From Lunularia cruciata (taxonomy: Eukaryota; Streptophyta; Marchantiopsida; Lunulariales; Lunulariaceae): a stretch of 64,000 nucleotides of DNA. Shown piece by piece: positions 24,499 through 34,427 of this stretch (position 1 is its first letter; each line of letters opens with the position of its first letter). Location of the stretch: the NCBI GenBank assembly GCA_948567375.1, contig OX419761.1, positions 27,194,243 through 27,258,242 on the forward strand. The letters are read 5' to 3'. The notes beneath the pieces were generated by a model. It did not search any database. It was not told where the DNA came from and saw nothing but the letters and a program-made list of their open reading frames with translations. Made by a program: the position numbers and the translations under genes.

Positions 24499-24659
24499 CG
24501 CCCCCCTAGCTGGCGGTTAGTCCCTCTAACTCCAGATAGCCATCTACTCTAAGTATATGGTATACCCTCTAATGGGCAAAGATCAGGAGGCCGGGTGCTA
24601 TGGAGCCCCATCGTTAGTTGCCTGTCTGCAATCTATACCATATAAAGAATGAACTAGCT

Positions 24660-26175
24660 ATAGGTCAAGTACATCTAGGACATAACCACTGTCCCTGAGG
24701 AACCACCGTGAGAGAAGGAGTCATACATGCCATATGCCATCCTCTCGAACAGCTATCACACACTAACATAGTAGCAGCTCCACCAGAAGAGCCACATAAC
24801 ATACACCTCAAGCCTGCACGTACAAGTACCAAGCTTGGGTCCATAGTACCATCAATGTTTGGAAGGTGGCATGGCGCACAATTGCGCACATGATCCTTCC
24901 AAACAACACCATCACGTCCTTCTAACACAAGGACTCCAGATGGCAAAACCTCGCGCACTCTCAAGATAGTGCGGCCTGTAGAAACATCAAGTGTTGTTGG
25001 TGTTGTCTACTGTAGATATTCATAGTCGCCTGGATGAAATCAACGGATCGAGGGTCTATAACCTCCTCCTCAAATAGTAGCATAGCATAAAGTATCTTTA
25101 TGCTGAGCAATCGCCAAGTTCTCAAAGGCCATCGGCATCACTCTCCGAAAAATCTCTGCCCGCTGAGAACATGCGCTCATCCATACATCGGGGTCATCCA
25201 AGTCCAAAACTACAGTAGCATCTCAACGAATGGCTGAAGGTAAATCTGGATCTTGTCCATAGAGTAGAAAGTATGGAGAGAAGGATGCTAAGGAGGCTGT
25301 CAGCTGAACCGATAGCCCATGGCCAACCAAGGTAACTGGAGATCCCAATCTCCCAAGTGGCATCTCTGCAAACCATACTTTCGCAATCCTCTCTTCACCG
25401 TTTGAACCACTCTCTCTGCTAAGCCATCTGCCTCAGGGTGATCTCGGGATGTAGTACGATGATCAATCAAAGCCTTGTCACACAAGACCTGAAACTCTCC
25501 CAAGAACTCTGTACCCTGATCAGTCAAAACCTCAGCTGGTGCACCAAAATGATTAAGAACTCGATCCAGGAACAAGTAAGCTGTCCCTTCACTAGACTTG
25601 TCAGGAAGTGCCACCAACTCAATCCACTTGGAGAAGTGCTCCACCATCACCAAAACATACCGATGATGTCTCACAGTCAGCGGTAAAGGTCCGGCGAAGT
25701 CCAAACTCCAACGGTAACCCAATCCCATGATAGGTAATGGGTGTAACTGTGGCGTAGGAGCATTGAATGATGCTCTAACTTGGTCACAAACCACACATCT
25801 GGCAACAAACTGCTGCACCTTGATCTACATACCGTGCCACCAATAATGACTCTGAAGTAAGCTATATGTATGCTTTACTCCAAAATGTCTTAGCTCCTCA
25901 TGAGCATGATGGACCAACTGTGGTCTCTGTGATGGAAGTGGTACTACTCGCACTCTACCATCCTCCCATACACGCAAAAGGTGTCTACCCTCCAATCTGA
26001 ACCGTCTGGCTCGCTGAAGAACATGGTCTCTGTCCTTGGCCCCAACTGTGCCACCCACAACACGAGTGCGAAGATAGTCCATCACTTAGACATCATCATG
26101 AATGTCTTGCTGAACTGTACCAATATCTTCACTCTCTGGATCTGTGACCTCAATAACTCCTCTTGTATGCGCTGA
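24660..26175 (-). pseudogene. Gypsy integrase with C-terminal PHD finger (stops and one frameshift)
   Basis: The N-terminal zinc-binding part (26085-25825) has HHAHEELRHFGVKHTY, then in the next segment CVVC. The DDE core follows in 25818-25300: SLDFAGPLP, LTDQGTEFLG and HPEADGLAERVV supply the two Asp and the Glu. A frameshift near 25300 moves the rest to another frame. The ORF 24964-24665 continues with VVWKDHVRNCAPCHLP and ends with a C4HC3 PHD finger: Cys54, 57, 69, 72, His77, Cys80, 95 and 98, with Trp93 before the last pair (about 24805-24671). PHD fingers commonly read histone H3 tails; here it occupies the place where chromoviruses carry a chromodomain. Stops lie at 26086, 25825, 25300, 25223, 25070 and 25007. 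Confidence 0.88.
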
Positions 26176-26286
26176 GAGAGATACCACCAAAGTCTCTGCA
26201 AATATACACAAAAAGGCCGATGCATGCCAACCTGGCACCATCTCCTCATCTGTCTTACCATGCCAATGTGCTCCGGTCTGATCCTA

Positions 26287-27759
26287 CTGGCTGGGACATG
26301 GGTTTCTACTCAACCCATCTGCATCACGGTTCACCACTCTAGGTCTGTGAAAAACCGTGAAATCATACTCCTGTAAAATCAGAGCCCATTGTGCAAGCTT
26401 CCCTAAAAGCTTGTTGGACTCCATCAACCCCTTCAGTGGCTGATGATCAGTGATGAGAGTGAAGGGGTTACCAAATAGGTAACATCAAAAATGTGCTACT
26501 GCCCAAACTGCTGCCAAGCACTCTCCCTCATATGAACTATACTTCGCCTTCGCTGAATTGTTGGAGCGACTAGCATAGGCTACCACAAACTCCTTCACCT
26601 CATCATCATGCTGGGTGAGCACCGCTCCAAGTCCCAACATACTCCAATCAGTGTGAACCTGAAATGGTCGTCCCCTGATCGGTCTCCTCAAAATAGGAGC
26701 AGATATCAACCTCTCCTTGAGCTCTACAAAAGCTCTCTCCTGCTCATCTACCCAACACCACTCCTGTGTAAGCTTGGTCAGCTTCGTCAAGGCCTTGGCA
26801 ATGGCACTAAATCCTCTAACATAGCGGCGATAGAAGTTTGCCAACCCAAGGAATGCTCGCACTCTGCTCACATCTGTAGGCCGAGGAATATGTGCAATAG
26901 CCTCCACCTTGGTCTGCTGGACACCAAGTCCTCCGGGGTAGATAGTGTGACCCAAATACTCAACCTGCTCGTGGAAGAACCTACACTTCCCAGGATGTAG
27001 TTTGAGTCGATGAGATCTCAACCTCTCAAACACCTCCAACAACTGTCTCTCATGCTCCTCCACAATAGTGCTATAAACCAAAATGTCATCAATATAGCAC
27101 CGAGCAAAATCCAATCTAGCTAAGATCCTATCCATGACCCTCTGGAACTCAGCAGGAGCGTTCTTTAACCCAAATGGTAAGAACCTCCACTAATATAACA
27201 CATCCTTGCTGTGAGGATCAATAGCCCAAAATGCTATCTTGGACTTATCCTCCTTCCTGATCGGCAATTGTCCCGCTCGAAGATCCAAAGTACTGAAGAC
27301 CTTTGCATGTCCAATCGCATCAAAAATCTCCTCCGGTGTAGGCATGGCATACCGATCAGCCCTGGTCTATCGGTTGATAGGACGGTAATCTCCACACATC
27401 CGCCTATTTGTATAGTTGCCATGCATATCCTTCTTGGCTGGCATCACTGTCGCTGATGCATACTCTCCATGTGAAATCTCCACCAAACCAGCCTCAAAAA
27501 GGTCACTACTCTGGCTCTGAATCAATGTCCTCTCCATATCACTATATCGATAAGGACGTCGGAAAATTGGTGTGTTGCTAGTCAGCTCAATCCGTATATC
27601 AGGTCCCTTCAAAGCACCCAAATCCTTCATACTGAAGGCAAAACAACTCGTGTGACTCCTCAAGAACCTCCAAACCCTCCGTCTTTCCTCTCCAGTAAGC
27701 TTGGGTCCAAGATCTGGCTCCCAAGTATCCTCTGTAACTGTAGTAGGAGTGGAAGACAT
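26287..27759 (-). pseudogene. Gypsy reverse transcriptase and RNase H
   Basis: RT fingers: 27759-27367 ends CGDYRPINR at a TAG, then reads on as ADRYAMPTPEEIF and FSTLDLRAGQLPI. The palm contains FLPFGLKNAPAEFQRVMD, the catalytic CYIDDILVYS and LGHTIYPGGLGV; the thumb/connection reads FLGLANFYRRYVRGFS. RNase H follows: FQVHTDWSMLGLGAVLTQ, YSSYEGECLAAVWA and, after a TGA, LITDHQPLKGL. All pieces share one frame; stops are TAG at 27367-27369, TAG at 27190-27192 and TGA at 26485-26487. RT plus RNase H would copy the element RNA into DNA within virus-like particles. This copy is inactive. Confidence 0.92.
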
Positions 27760-28100
27760 ACTGACTGGCTGCTACACTTGGCCCTTGGGAGCAATAGTGT
27801 CATGCTCTCGACCACTAGAGGTCCCAACCTCTGTGTGAAAAACTCCCTCCACTCTAGCTGCAAGCTCCATACGTCCTTTGGCTGCATCCCATGTGGACCA
27901 AGGATGTAATCCAAGTAGCCCACGCTCACCTGGATGGACTCCAAGTAGACCACTCTCCCTAGTAGCTACTGGATGTGTCCCAAGAATACCATGTCCACTC
28001 GGTCCATCACCCCCAGCATGTGCTTGAATCGTCTCGATAGGCACAGGGCTCACCAGTGTCCGAGTGGTGATGCCTATCAAGCGCATCCTACGCTGCTCTG

Positions 28101-29172
28101 CCAAGCCAAGGCTCACAATCCAGGTCAAACAGTGCAAGTCCATAGCCTGACCTAACACCTTACGCCTAGATGCCTCTGACACTACTGGAACAGCGGTAAT
28201 CCTGGTGCAAAAACCCATCGCTTGCTCTCTCTCATCAGCATTGGGCTCCACCAACTGCTATAACTATGAGTCCCAAACAAGTCCAAGTCCTCGCTCTCGA
28301 AAAGCATGAGAGCTTGGGAAACTCATGAGTGTGGGAAATGCAGCTCTAGGCTGTCCAACTAGGTTCACCACTGCCATAGGTGACCTATCAGCCACTACCA
28401 CTGTCTGAGACTGACGTCCAGCATCCAAGATATCATCAACAAGAATGTGGTCTAGTCGCTGAATCCCATCATAACTACGTTGTAGAACCTCTCTGGGTAA
28501 GAGGTTCGTCCACCAAAGACAAAGATGATGAGCCCGTGATCCCACTCTGGCTGCATCTAACAATACAGTAGGTCCCATCCATGAATGGACCTGATGTGTA
28601 CTCGCCACCACTCTAGTGCGAGAATCACCCATCAATGGAACGTTCTCCAAAAGGTAAGCTGGAGAAATAGACTGATGAACCTGGAGATGTTGTAGTATCC
28701 GTAACATCTCCCAAAACTCACCAGAACGAGGATCCTGAAGACCCAAACCGCGGCCCGCACGTGTATGTCCCTGACATGGCCATCCAAAAATCACCAAGTG
28801 AATAGGCCCATGTCTCTCTAGGTCATGCGCCCCCAATAAGGAAATGTCTCCTGGTAAGGCCTTCTGGTAACCTTTGACTGCTGACATCGGTAATAACTCC
28901 GGATACCAATATGCCAAGTGTGCCACATGATGTAGAGAGACTCGCCTAGCAGTCTCATCTCTCTCTACATACAAGTACCTCTGTACTTGTATACCCGCCT
29001 GTAACACCGCAGCTAGTCCGGTGCTGATCCCACCAAACAACTCCAATAGGCATATCCCCTCTACTGGATACTGCCAAGCAATGAGTGTGGTATCCAGAGG
29101 TGTCAAAGCTATCGCCTCTGGAGGCTCATCCTCACACTCATCCCTTGATGGTACGAAGGCTCCACTCCAAGC
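28101..29172 (-). pseudogene. DNA (cytosine-5) methyltransferase domain inside the gypsy polyprotein
   Basis: The domain lies in the polyprotein frame between protease and RT. Numbering from the Met at 29106: motif I LLELFGGISTG (20-30), a cofactor-binding acidic turn YLYVERDETARR (44-55), motif IV GWPCQGHT with catalytic Cys111, then RGLGLQDPRSGEFWEMLRIL, motif VI YLLENV (151-156), and a motif VIII-like segment DAARVGSRAHHLCLW (184-198). After two in-frame TAGs (28264-28266 and 28258-28260) motifs IX/X continue: EREQAMGFCTRIT and KVLGQAMDLHCLTWIV. The order I-IV-VI-VIII-X is canonical (DNMT3-like), not permuted as in plant DRM. The family transfers methyl from S-adenosylmethionine to cytosine C5. 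All catalytic signatures are present, but the stops disable this copy. Confidence 0.92.
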
Positions 29173-30861
29173 CTATTGCACCAACTGATCTGCATGCTGC
29201 TGCAATGCTTCCTCTGAACTCCACAATGGAACATCCAAGGTGGATGGAACAATCCCATTTGTACTCCAAAGCCGAGTGATCTCCTTTGGTACTGGAGTAT
29301 CCTCTGCATGGGCATTCCCCTCCAACAAGTTACCAGGCCAAGTAACTGCACCGTTGAAAGCTAAAACTGATGTTGCCATGGTCCCGGACTGTAGTGAGCC
29401 AAGACTGCCACTACTGAAGCGTACTAGTAGGCGACATACCCGTCCCTCACGAGACTGCCAACTAGGTCTATAAGAGGCTGTCTCCTCCCAATAGTCAATG
29501 TTGAAACTCATGGGGTATAACACTGCTCCCCCAACTAGCACATCATATGACTCAGCTATCGTCGCAATAGCCTGAGCTCTCACCACCGAGCTATCAGTCG
29601 GATGACCAGGCTGAACCTGGACAACAAGCTCTCCACGTGTGATGTACTGTGTCGAACCACCACCAAGAGATGTCTGGATCTGAAATGGACACCTCTCCAC
29701 ATCGGTCTGCCGTAACTCCAGACCAACAACTACAGCCTTCCCCAACATAAGAGGTTGCGCACCAGAGTCTAACAAGACTCTCTGTGGTGTATAGACCTTC
29801 CCTGAAGGTCCCACCAAACGAAAGATCCCCCTCTGGTTATCCAATAGGACAACACCAGGTGTAAACCGCGCTCTCTCAAAGGCCGGTCTAGCTGGCAACT
29901 CCTCCAGTCTAGCCGCTGCTGCCTGCCATAAACCACTGGTTGTTGAACGGATCCCATGCTCCTCAACCAAGTCAGCTCCACTACCAACCACCTCTGCTCT
30001 AGTAGTAGGAACTGCACCATCCCTACTCTCACACAACGTGGCAGCCAATCGGAACACTGGGGTTGGGTCAACTCCCAATGTAAACATGTCACTAGCTGAA
30101 AATAAAGGATGCCGCATAATTAGCTGAGCCGCGCCCAACATCATGCTAGACTCAGTCTGTGTAGTAGCAGGTGGCTGACTAGCAAGTAGTCCATCATGTA
30201 CTCCATCACCACCTACCACACCTGCACTGGGATGTCTAGGAACCATGGATGTTGTCCGCAATGCCTCAGATAGCATGAAAGATTGGGGAAGTCTGACCTG
30301 TCTCCCAACCTCTCCTCTCTGTGGGTCCAACTCCACTGATGCTCCTTTAGGCTCTGGAGCACGTACTGCACTCCTAGTCACTGCTGCAGATGCATCCACC
30401 TGTGCTGCTCCGCACATGAAGTCCAAAGCATCTCTATCACCAGCATATGAGGTGGAAGCCCCAGCACCCGAATCTGATCTCCTCTGAGCAATAGCCATAC
30501 TAGCCAATCTCTGCTCCAACTGCTCAATCCGAGTGGCCATAGCTGTGTCAGAAGTAAGGGCAGGTACTGCACCTCTACTAGGTGTAGATCCTCTACCACC
30601 ACCTCTACCACCTCGTCCTCCATGAACTGGAGCTCCTCTACTACCTGCCATAGCAACCCTACCACTCTGTAACTCCGGATGTAGGTCAAAACACCGGTCA
30701 CTAGTGTGACCAAATCTGTGGCAATGCTCACATTGCCTCTGTGCTGGCTGTGATGCACCAGAGGTATCAGGTCCGCTGCCTTGAGTACACTCTCTCCTAT
30801 GGTGAGGTCCACCACAAGTCCAACAAGCAACACCACCACTCTCTAGCTGCTGCTGACCCAA
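29173..30861 (-). CDS. Gypsy nucleocapsid zinc knuckles and aspartic protease (562-aa open stretch)
   Basis: The longest open stretch in the element. The N-terminus has two zinc-knuckle-like CCHC clusters: CWTCGGPHHRREC and CEHCHRFGHTSDRC. A Gly/Arg-rich stretch follows (GGRGGRGGGRG), then a long low-complexity linker. A retropepsin-like active site is at RVLLDSGAQPLMLG (D-S-G), with FDYWEE-like protease C-terminal sequence missing or divergent. Nucleocapsid binds element RNA; the protease would cleave the polyprotein. It ends at a TAG (29173-29175), after which the same frame continues through AWSGAFVPSRDE into the methyltransferase. The upstream in-frame linkage to Gag is broken by TAGs at 30928 and 30961. 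Confidence 0.88.
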   Translation of the reverse strand: MGQQQLESGGVACWTCGGPHHRRECTQGSGPDTSGASQPAQRQCEHCHRFGHTSDRCFDLHPELQSGRVAMAGSRGAPVHGGRGGRGGGRGSTPSRGAVPALTSDTAMATRIEQLEQRLASMAIAQRRSDSGAGASTSYAGDRDALDFMCGAAQVDASAAVTRSAVRAPEPKGASVELDPQRGEVGRQVRLPQSFMLSEALRTTSMVPRHPSAGVVGGDGVHDGLLASQPPATTQTESSMMLGAAQLIMRHPLFSASDMFTLGVDPTPVFRLAATLCESRDGAVPTTRAEVVGSGADLVEEHGIRSTTSGLWQAAAARLEELPARPAFERARFTPGVVLLDNQRGIFRLVGPSGKVYTPQRVLLDSGAQPLMLGKAVVVGLELRQTDVERCPFQIQTSLGGGSTQYITRGELVVQVQPGHPTDSSVVRAQAIATIAESYDVLVGGAVLYPMSFNIDYWEETASYRPSWQSREGRVCRLLVRFSSGSLGSLQSGTMATSVLAFNGAVTWPGNLLEGNAHAEDTPVPKEITRLWSTNGIVPSTLDVPLWSSEEALQQHADQLVQ

Positions 30862-30960
30862 AAATGAGGGTAAGGGTCTAACTCCACTAGGCCCTCCACA
30901 TGCTCCATAGGATCTGGGCAGTCCACCCTATCCTCGAAAACCAATTGGGCGTGGTGCACT

Positions 30961-31590
30961 CTACTGCACTCTAGAAGAAGTCACAACTGTGGATGAGGTC
31001 TCCCTACCAAATCCAGATGTCACCACTCTCTCCTCCACCATATTGAGCTCAATACGCTCAGCCAAACCAAAGACTACTGCCAAAGTGGGCGAAGTAGCCT
31101 GCAACAACATAGCATCACAAACTCTACGTCGTAACTCCTTGTCCAGTATCCCATACCAAAACTGGACTGCCTGGGCCTCAGTAATTCCCTGAGTGAAACT
31201 GATCAGCCGCCTCATGCGAGTGTATGCCTTGCGTAGGCTCTCTCTAGCCTTCCGCTGGAACTCCTGCAAGCTCCTCAGCTTGTCAGTCCGCACTCCTTGG
31301 TAGTTCTGCCTCAAACACAAGAAGAATTCCACCATGGGGTTAAACCCCGGTACCACACCACCTCTTGCCGCGGTACCTCCACTCGTAGTAGCACTATCTC
31401 CAGCTAGTGCACCTCCACTAGCTCCACCAACACTATTCGAGCTAGAACTTGTGGGTACAGCTGATCTACTCCTGGCCACCGAGCCTGAAGTGATGGAGAC
31501 ATACTGTCTCCATAACTCAATCTCCTCCAAATGAGCTCTCCTGAACTCATGGTAGTCATCCATCGGCGGACCCTCCAGATGCTGGAACAA
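30961..31590 (-). pseudogene. Gypsy Gag, capsid-like part
   Basis: 209 residues beginning FQHLEGPPMDDYHEFRRAH and containing a Ser/Gly-rich insert, then MVEFFLCLRQNYQGVRTDKL, LQEFQRKARESLRKAYTRMR and FWYGILDKELRRRVC, typical of retrotransposon Gag (order: capsid helices, later zinc knuckles). It starts right at the inner edge of the solo LTR's TSD and ends in TAG, with zinc knuckles following in frame. Confidence 0.82.
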
Positions 31591-32328
31591 TGTAATACCA
31601 AGGGTTAGCCATATGATCTAGATGTGAAATTTGGTTTGGTAACATCTAGAATGATGTTATACATGATGGTCAAAATAGATTAGATAGAAGTATCACCAAA
31701 AAAGTACTTCTACTAATAGGGCAGAAACCGAAATAGACTTGAGAACCTTAGAACCAATAGCTAGACATATGATTTAAAGGTAAGAATTGGTTTGGTAACA
31801 TCTGGAAGGATGTTACACATGATGGACTAAACAGATCAGAAAGAGGTATCACCAAAAGGGAACTTCTACTAATAGAGTAGGAACCAAAATATGCTTGAAA
31901 TCTTTGAAGGCAATTTCGGAGGCCTAAACGGATGAATTAGGCCTTGAAAATGTGCAGATTGCCCCCCCAACACAAGAAAGGCTGGCCTTTCCTCCCCCCA
32001 GGTTTGTCTCGTCGAGAGCTTTCCAACGGTACCTTACTCATGTGATTTTGAGATTCCTACAAGAAGATTCCCTAAAAGATTCCCTCTGGTCAAAGCTCGT
32101 TTGACCAACCAGATAGGACCTAGACCAGACAGGTCACCCATCCAAGTAAGTAATCCAAGGGTAGAGCTTGCTGACATGTCACCTATCTGTGTCCCTAATC
32201 CTATGGTGGAGCTTCCTTGTGGGAGATCCTCTTTGTCTATATAATAAAAAGAAGGTGCTCCCTTGGGCATCGAATGTTTGAGTGTGCAATCTGTGTTTTC
32301 TCTCTTCTCTTGTCCTCGGAGCATTACA
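31591..32328 (+). repeat. Solo LTR inserted in gag, perfect 5 bp TSD (aacaa)
   Basis: The 738 bp insert begins TGTAATAC and ends GCATTACA, giving TG...CA ends with an 8-base terminal inverted repeat. It is flanked by aacaa at 31586-31590 and 32329-32333. Removing the insert and one TSD copy (743 bp) places the upstream Gag ORF in the same frame as the downstream Gag. A TATA-like 'tctatataataaaa' lies near 32235, and a tandem duplication sits at 31606-31900. The family differs from the surrounding element. It must have inserted after the gypsy element did; orientation is inferred from the TATA-like box. Confidence 0.92.
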
Positions 32329-32339
32329 AACAACCCCTT

Positions 32340-32585
32340 TCATGCCATGAAGGGTGTGAACAAAGTCGGGTTCCGCATCTGCTGCAGATCACACCAACTA
32401 TCAAACTCCTGGATGAAGTCATCCAACTCAATGGTACCCACTGTACCAGAGTAACACCTAGGGCCTTTGGAGGCCCCATAAATCTTGTCCATGTCCCATA
32501 ACAACGGTGCGGACACACCAAGTGCACTCTCAACTAAATCAGCTCCTGTGTCGAACTCCAACTTAGAGTCAATCTCCTCCCTCAC
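32340..32585 (-). pseudogene. Gypsy Gag, N-terminal part, separated by the solo LTR
   Basis: 81 residues with LLWDMDKIYGASKGPRCYSG and IELDDFIQEFDSWCDLQQM, a Gag-type start of the capsid region. A TGA at 32340-32342 sits seven codons before the junction with the rest of Gag. If this reading is correct, the true Gag start is further upstream (32.6-32.8 kb is partly open). Bases 32.8-33.97 kb look like untranslated leader. Confidence 0.7.
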
Positions 32586-33975
32586 TGGGACCTGAGATAT
32601 AGGCTGATACTAAGCACCACTCCGAGTAAACCCATTGCGTACTGCAGGGCTAACTCCTCTGGAATCTCCAAAGAACTCCGTCGTGACCACATAACTGCAA
32701 CAGCAAACCCAAACCACCAACTGCAACCGCAAGTCGCAACCGCAAGTGCCCCACCAAGTGCCAACACCAACTAGACACCACCCACTAATGTAACTCTAAC
32801 CGAGATAACTACACTAGGGGAAAGGCAACTTGTAACCTGCCATCATAACACGCACTCTCACGGTCTGCAAGTCATCACTTCCTGCCTCACCGGAGAGAAA
32901 CAAAGGTAGTCTGACTGGTCATCACTCCAGCCTCACCACCAAGAGCACACCAGAGCACCAACGCTCAAAAGTCAGGGCACCTCATACAAACGTGGTGCAC
33001 AAATAGGAAGCAGAGAATGGAGGGGATCCAATCACAAGAAATCTAAATGAAAACCCTCCATCTCATAACACAACACGGGACTGACTCTGCCACCATTTGG
33101 CATTTAACATAAGAGCAGTTCGTATCTAAGTCCTAAGCTACCAGGATCACCAAGAATGCGGATCAAACTGCCTCTCCTAGCCAAAGCTACATGTGTATAG
33201 ATAATAGTGGCGCAGTCACTAGGACAACAAGTGAGGGTGGACCAGTTGGCTAGGGCACCAGTCTAGGAACAAGAGATCTAGGGGTCAAACCCTGTTGCGC
33301 ACAATCTAGCAAGAAAGGCAGATTTTGCCAACCAATGACCAAGATCTACTCTAAACTAGCTAGCCTCACGCCAGCAAGCTGGCTTGCTGGCCCTTCTAGG
33401 CCTTTGTAGCCTCTCATAGCCCACAGCCCTATGCCTCGAAGCCTCCTCCAAAATCTTCTTGTTGCCACTTCAAAATCTCCTCCAAAATTGGCAAAACTTC
33501 TCCAAATCTGCAAAAGTCCTCCAAACTAGCAAAACTCCTCCAAATCTGGCCCAAAATCTGATGTAAAATCTGACATAAACCCTAAAGATGGTTGTCTGCC
33601 AAATCCCCCGCTAACTTTCCACTCGAGCCAAATTGAAAAAACGGGTTTTTCCAAATCACAATTTCATGAGAAGAGCTTCCTAACTCCACCTTCAATTTGA
33701 CTTTCTGAGCCCAACTCGCAGCAGATTGGTCCTGCCTTCACCTCCTGAGCTCAAAATCACAACACTACTCAAAAATTGCTCCTTCTTTGCTCAAAATTTG
33801 GCCAGCACTTCCGCACACCGTCCGCCTAACTGCCAAATCTGAATCACTTGAACGAGCTTCTGCACACTAGGGAAACACAGAACTTGAATCGAGCTACCAC
33901 GATCCACCGAGCTTGGAGATACCACCAACACTCAACGTTCCTGCACCCAATTTCCCCCTAACTTCACTTCTTTGA

Positions 33976-34427
33976 TGTAATCAGATTGCTTAACACTTTC
34001 AACTCAACTCAACTCAGATCAGTACTTGATCTGTCACTCTATAAACTGCCAACAACTAGGCACTGATTACAGTCAAGCCACACCCACTCAAGCATAGAGA
34101 ATCCAGGTGACGCTCGCCGGCCTCTGTCCACCATAGCCAGGAACTCGAAGGCTCAACATCAGAGAAGTGAGCTCTCTGGAGCTCACTTTGAAACTATACC
34201 CCCCTGGACTCGAGCTAGTACTGGAACCCTAACGGTCCCACTGACAACACACTCGACGGTGCGAACGGTGCAAAGTGACGGTGGGCCCCACCGTGAAGTC
34301 AATACCCCGAACATCAAATCAGATTGTCGGAAAGTAGTCCCTGAGAAACTACTAGAATAACTCTAACTACTATCATTGGAACTCCAATGTCCGAGCAGCT
34401 AGATGCGGAACTACAAATGGCATGACA
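33976..34427 (-). repeat. 5' LTR of the gypsy element
   Basis: 452 bp; on the minus strand it reads TGTCATGCC...CTGATTACA, with TG...CA ends. Matches the 3' LTR core at 23941-24387. The outer edge abuts the tgtg target-site duplication. The sequence just inside (minus strand TCAAAGAAGTGAAG) is not complementary to a tRNA 3' end that I recognise. Confidence 0.9.

Larger units (their letters stand above)
23834..34427 (-). mobile_element. Ty3/gypsy element encoding a DNA cytosine methyltransferase and a PHD finger
   Basis: A 10.6 kb element inserted into a copia element. It is flanked by tgtg (23830-23833 and 34428-34431), extendable to 5 bp on either side (atgtg or tgtgt). Minus-strand order: 5' LTR, leader, Gag, zinc knuckles, protease, DNA methyltransferase, RT, RNase H, integrase, PHD finger, polypurine tract, 3' LTR. 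Pol order (RT before integrase) defines Ty3/gypsy. A single reading frame runs from gag to about 25300, then shifts by one. It stays in frame through gag if a 738 bp solo LTR and one TSD copy are removed. By eye, the LTRs differ at about 20 of 450 positions, mostly transitions. About 17 premature stops show this copy cannot make an intact polyprotein. No canonical initiator-Met tRNA binding site was seen after the 5' LTR. Confidence 0.95.

Noticed and set aside
28264-29106. Methyltransferase as an independent host gene or bacterial contamination
   Set aside because: It is in frame with protease upstream and RT downstream inside LTRs and TSD, and the frame continues through the linkers.
24708-30487. 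Plus-strand ORFs lying over the gypsy pol and methyltransferase
   Set aside because: They are reverse-complement shadows; the minus strand carries all domain motifs.
33900-33975. tRNA primer binding site ('TGGGTGCAGG' on the minus strand, about 30 bases from the 5' LTR)
   Set aside because: Primer sites normally start within a few bases of the LTR, and this sequence does not match a tRNA end that I can identify.
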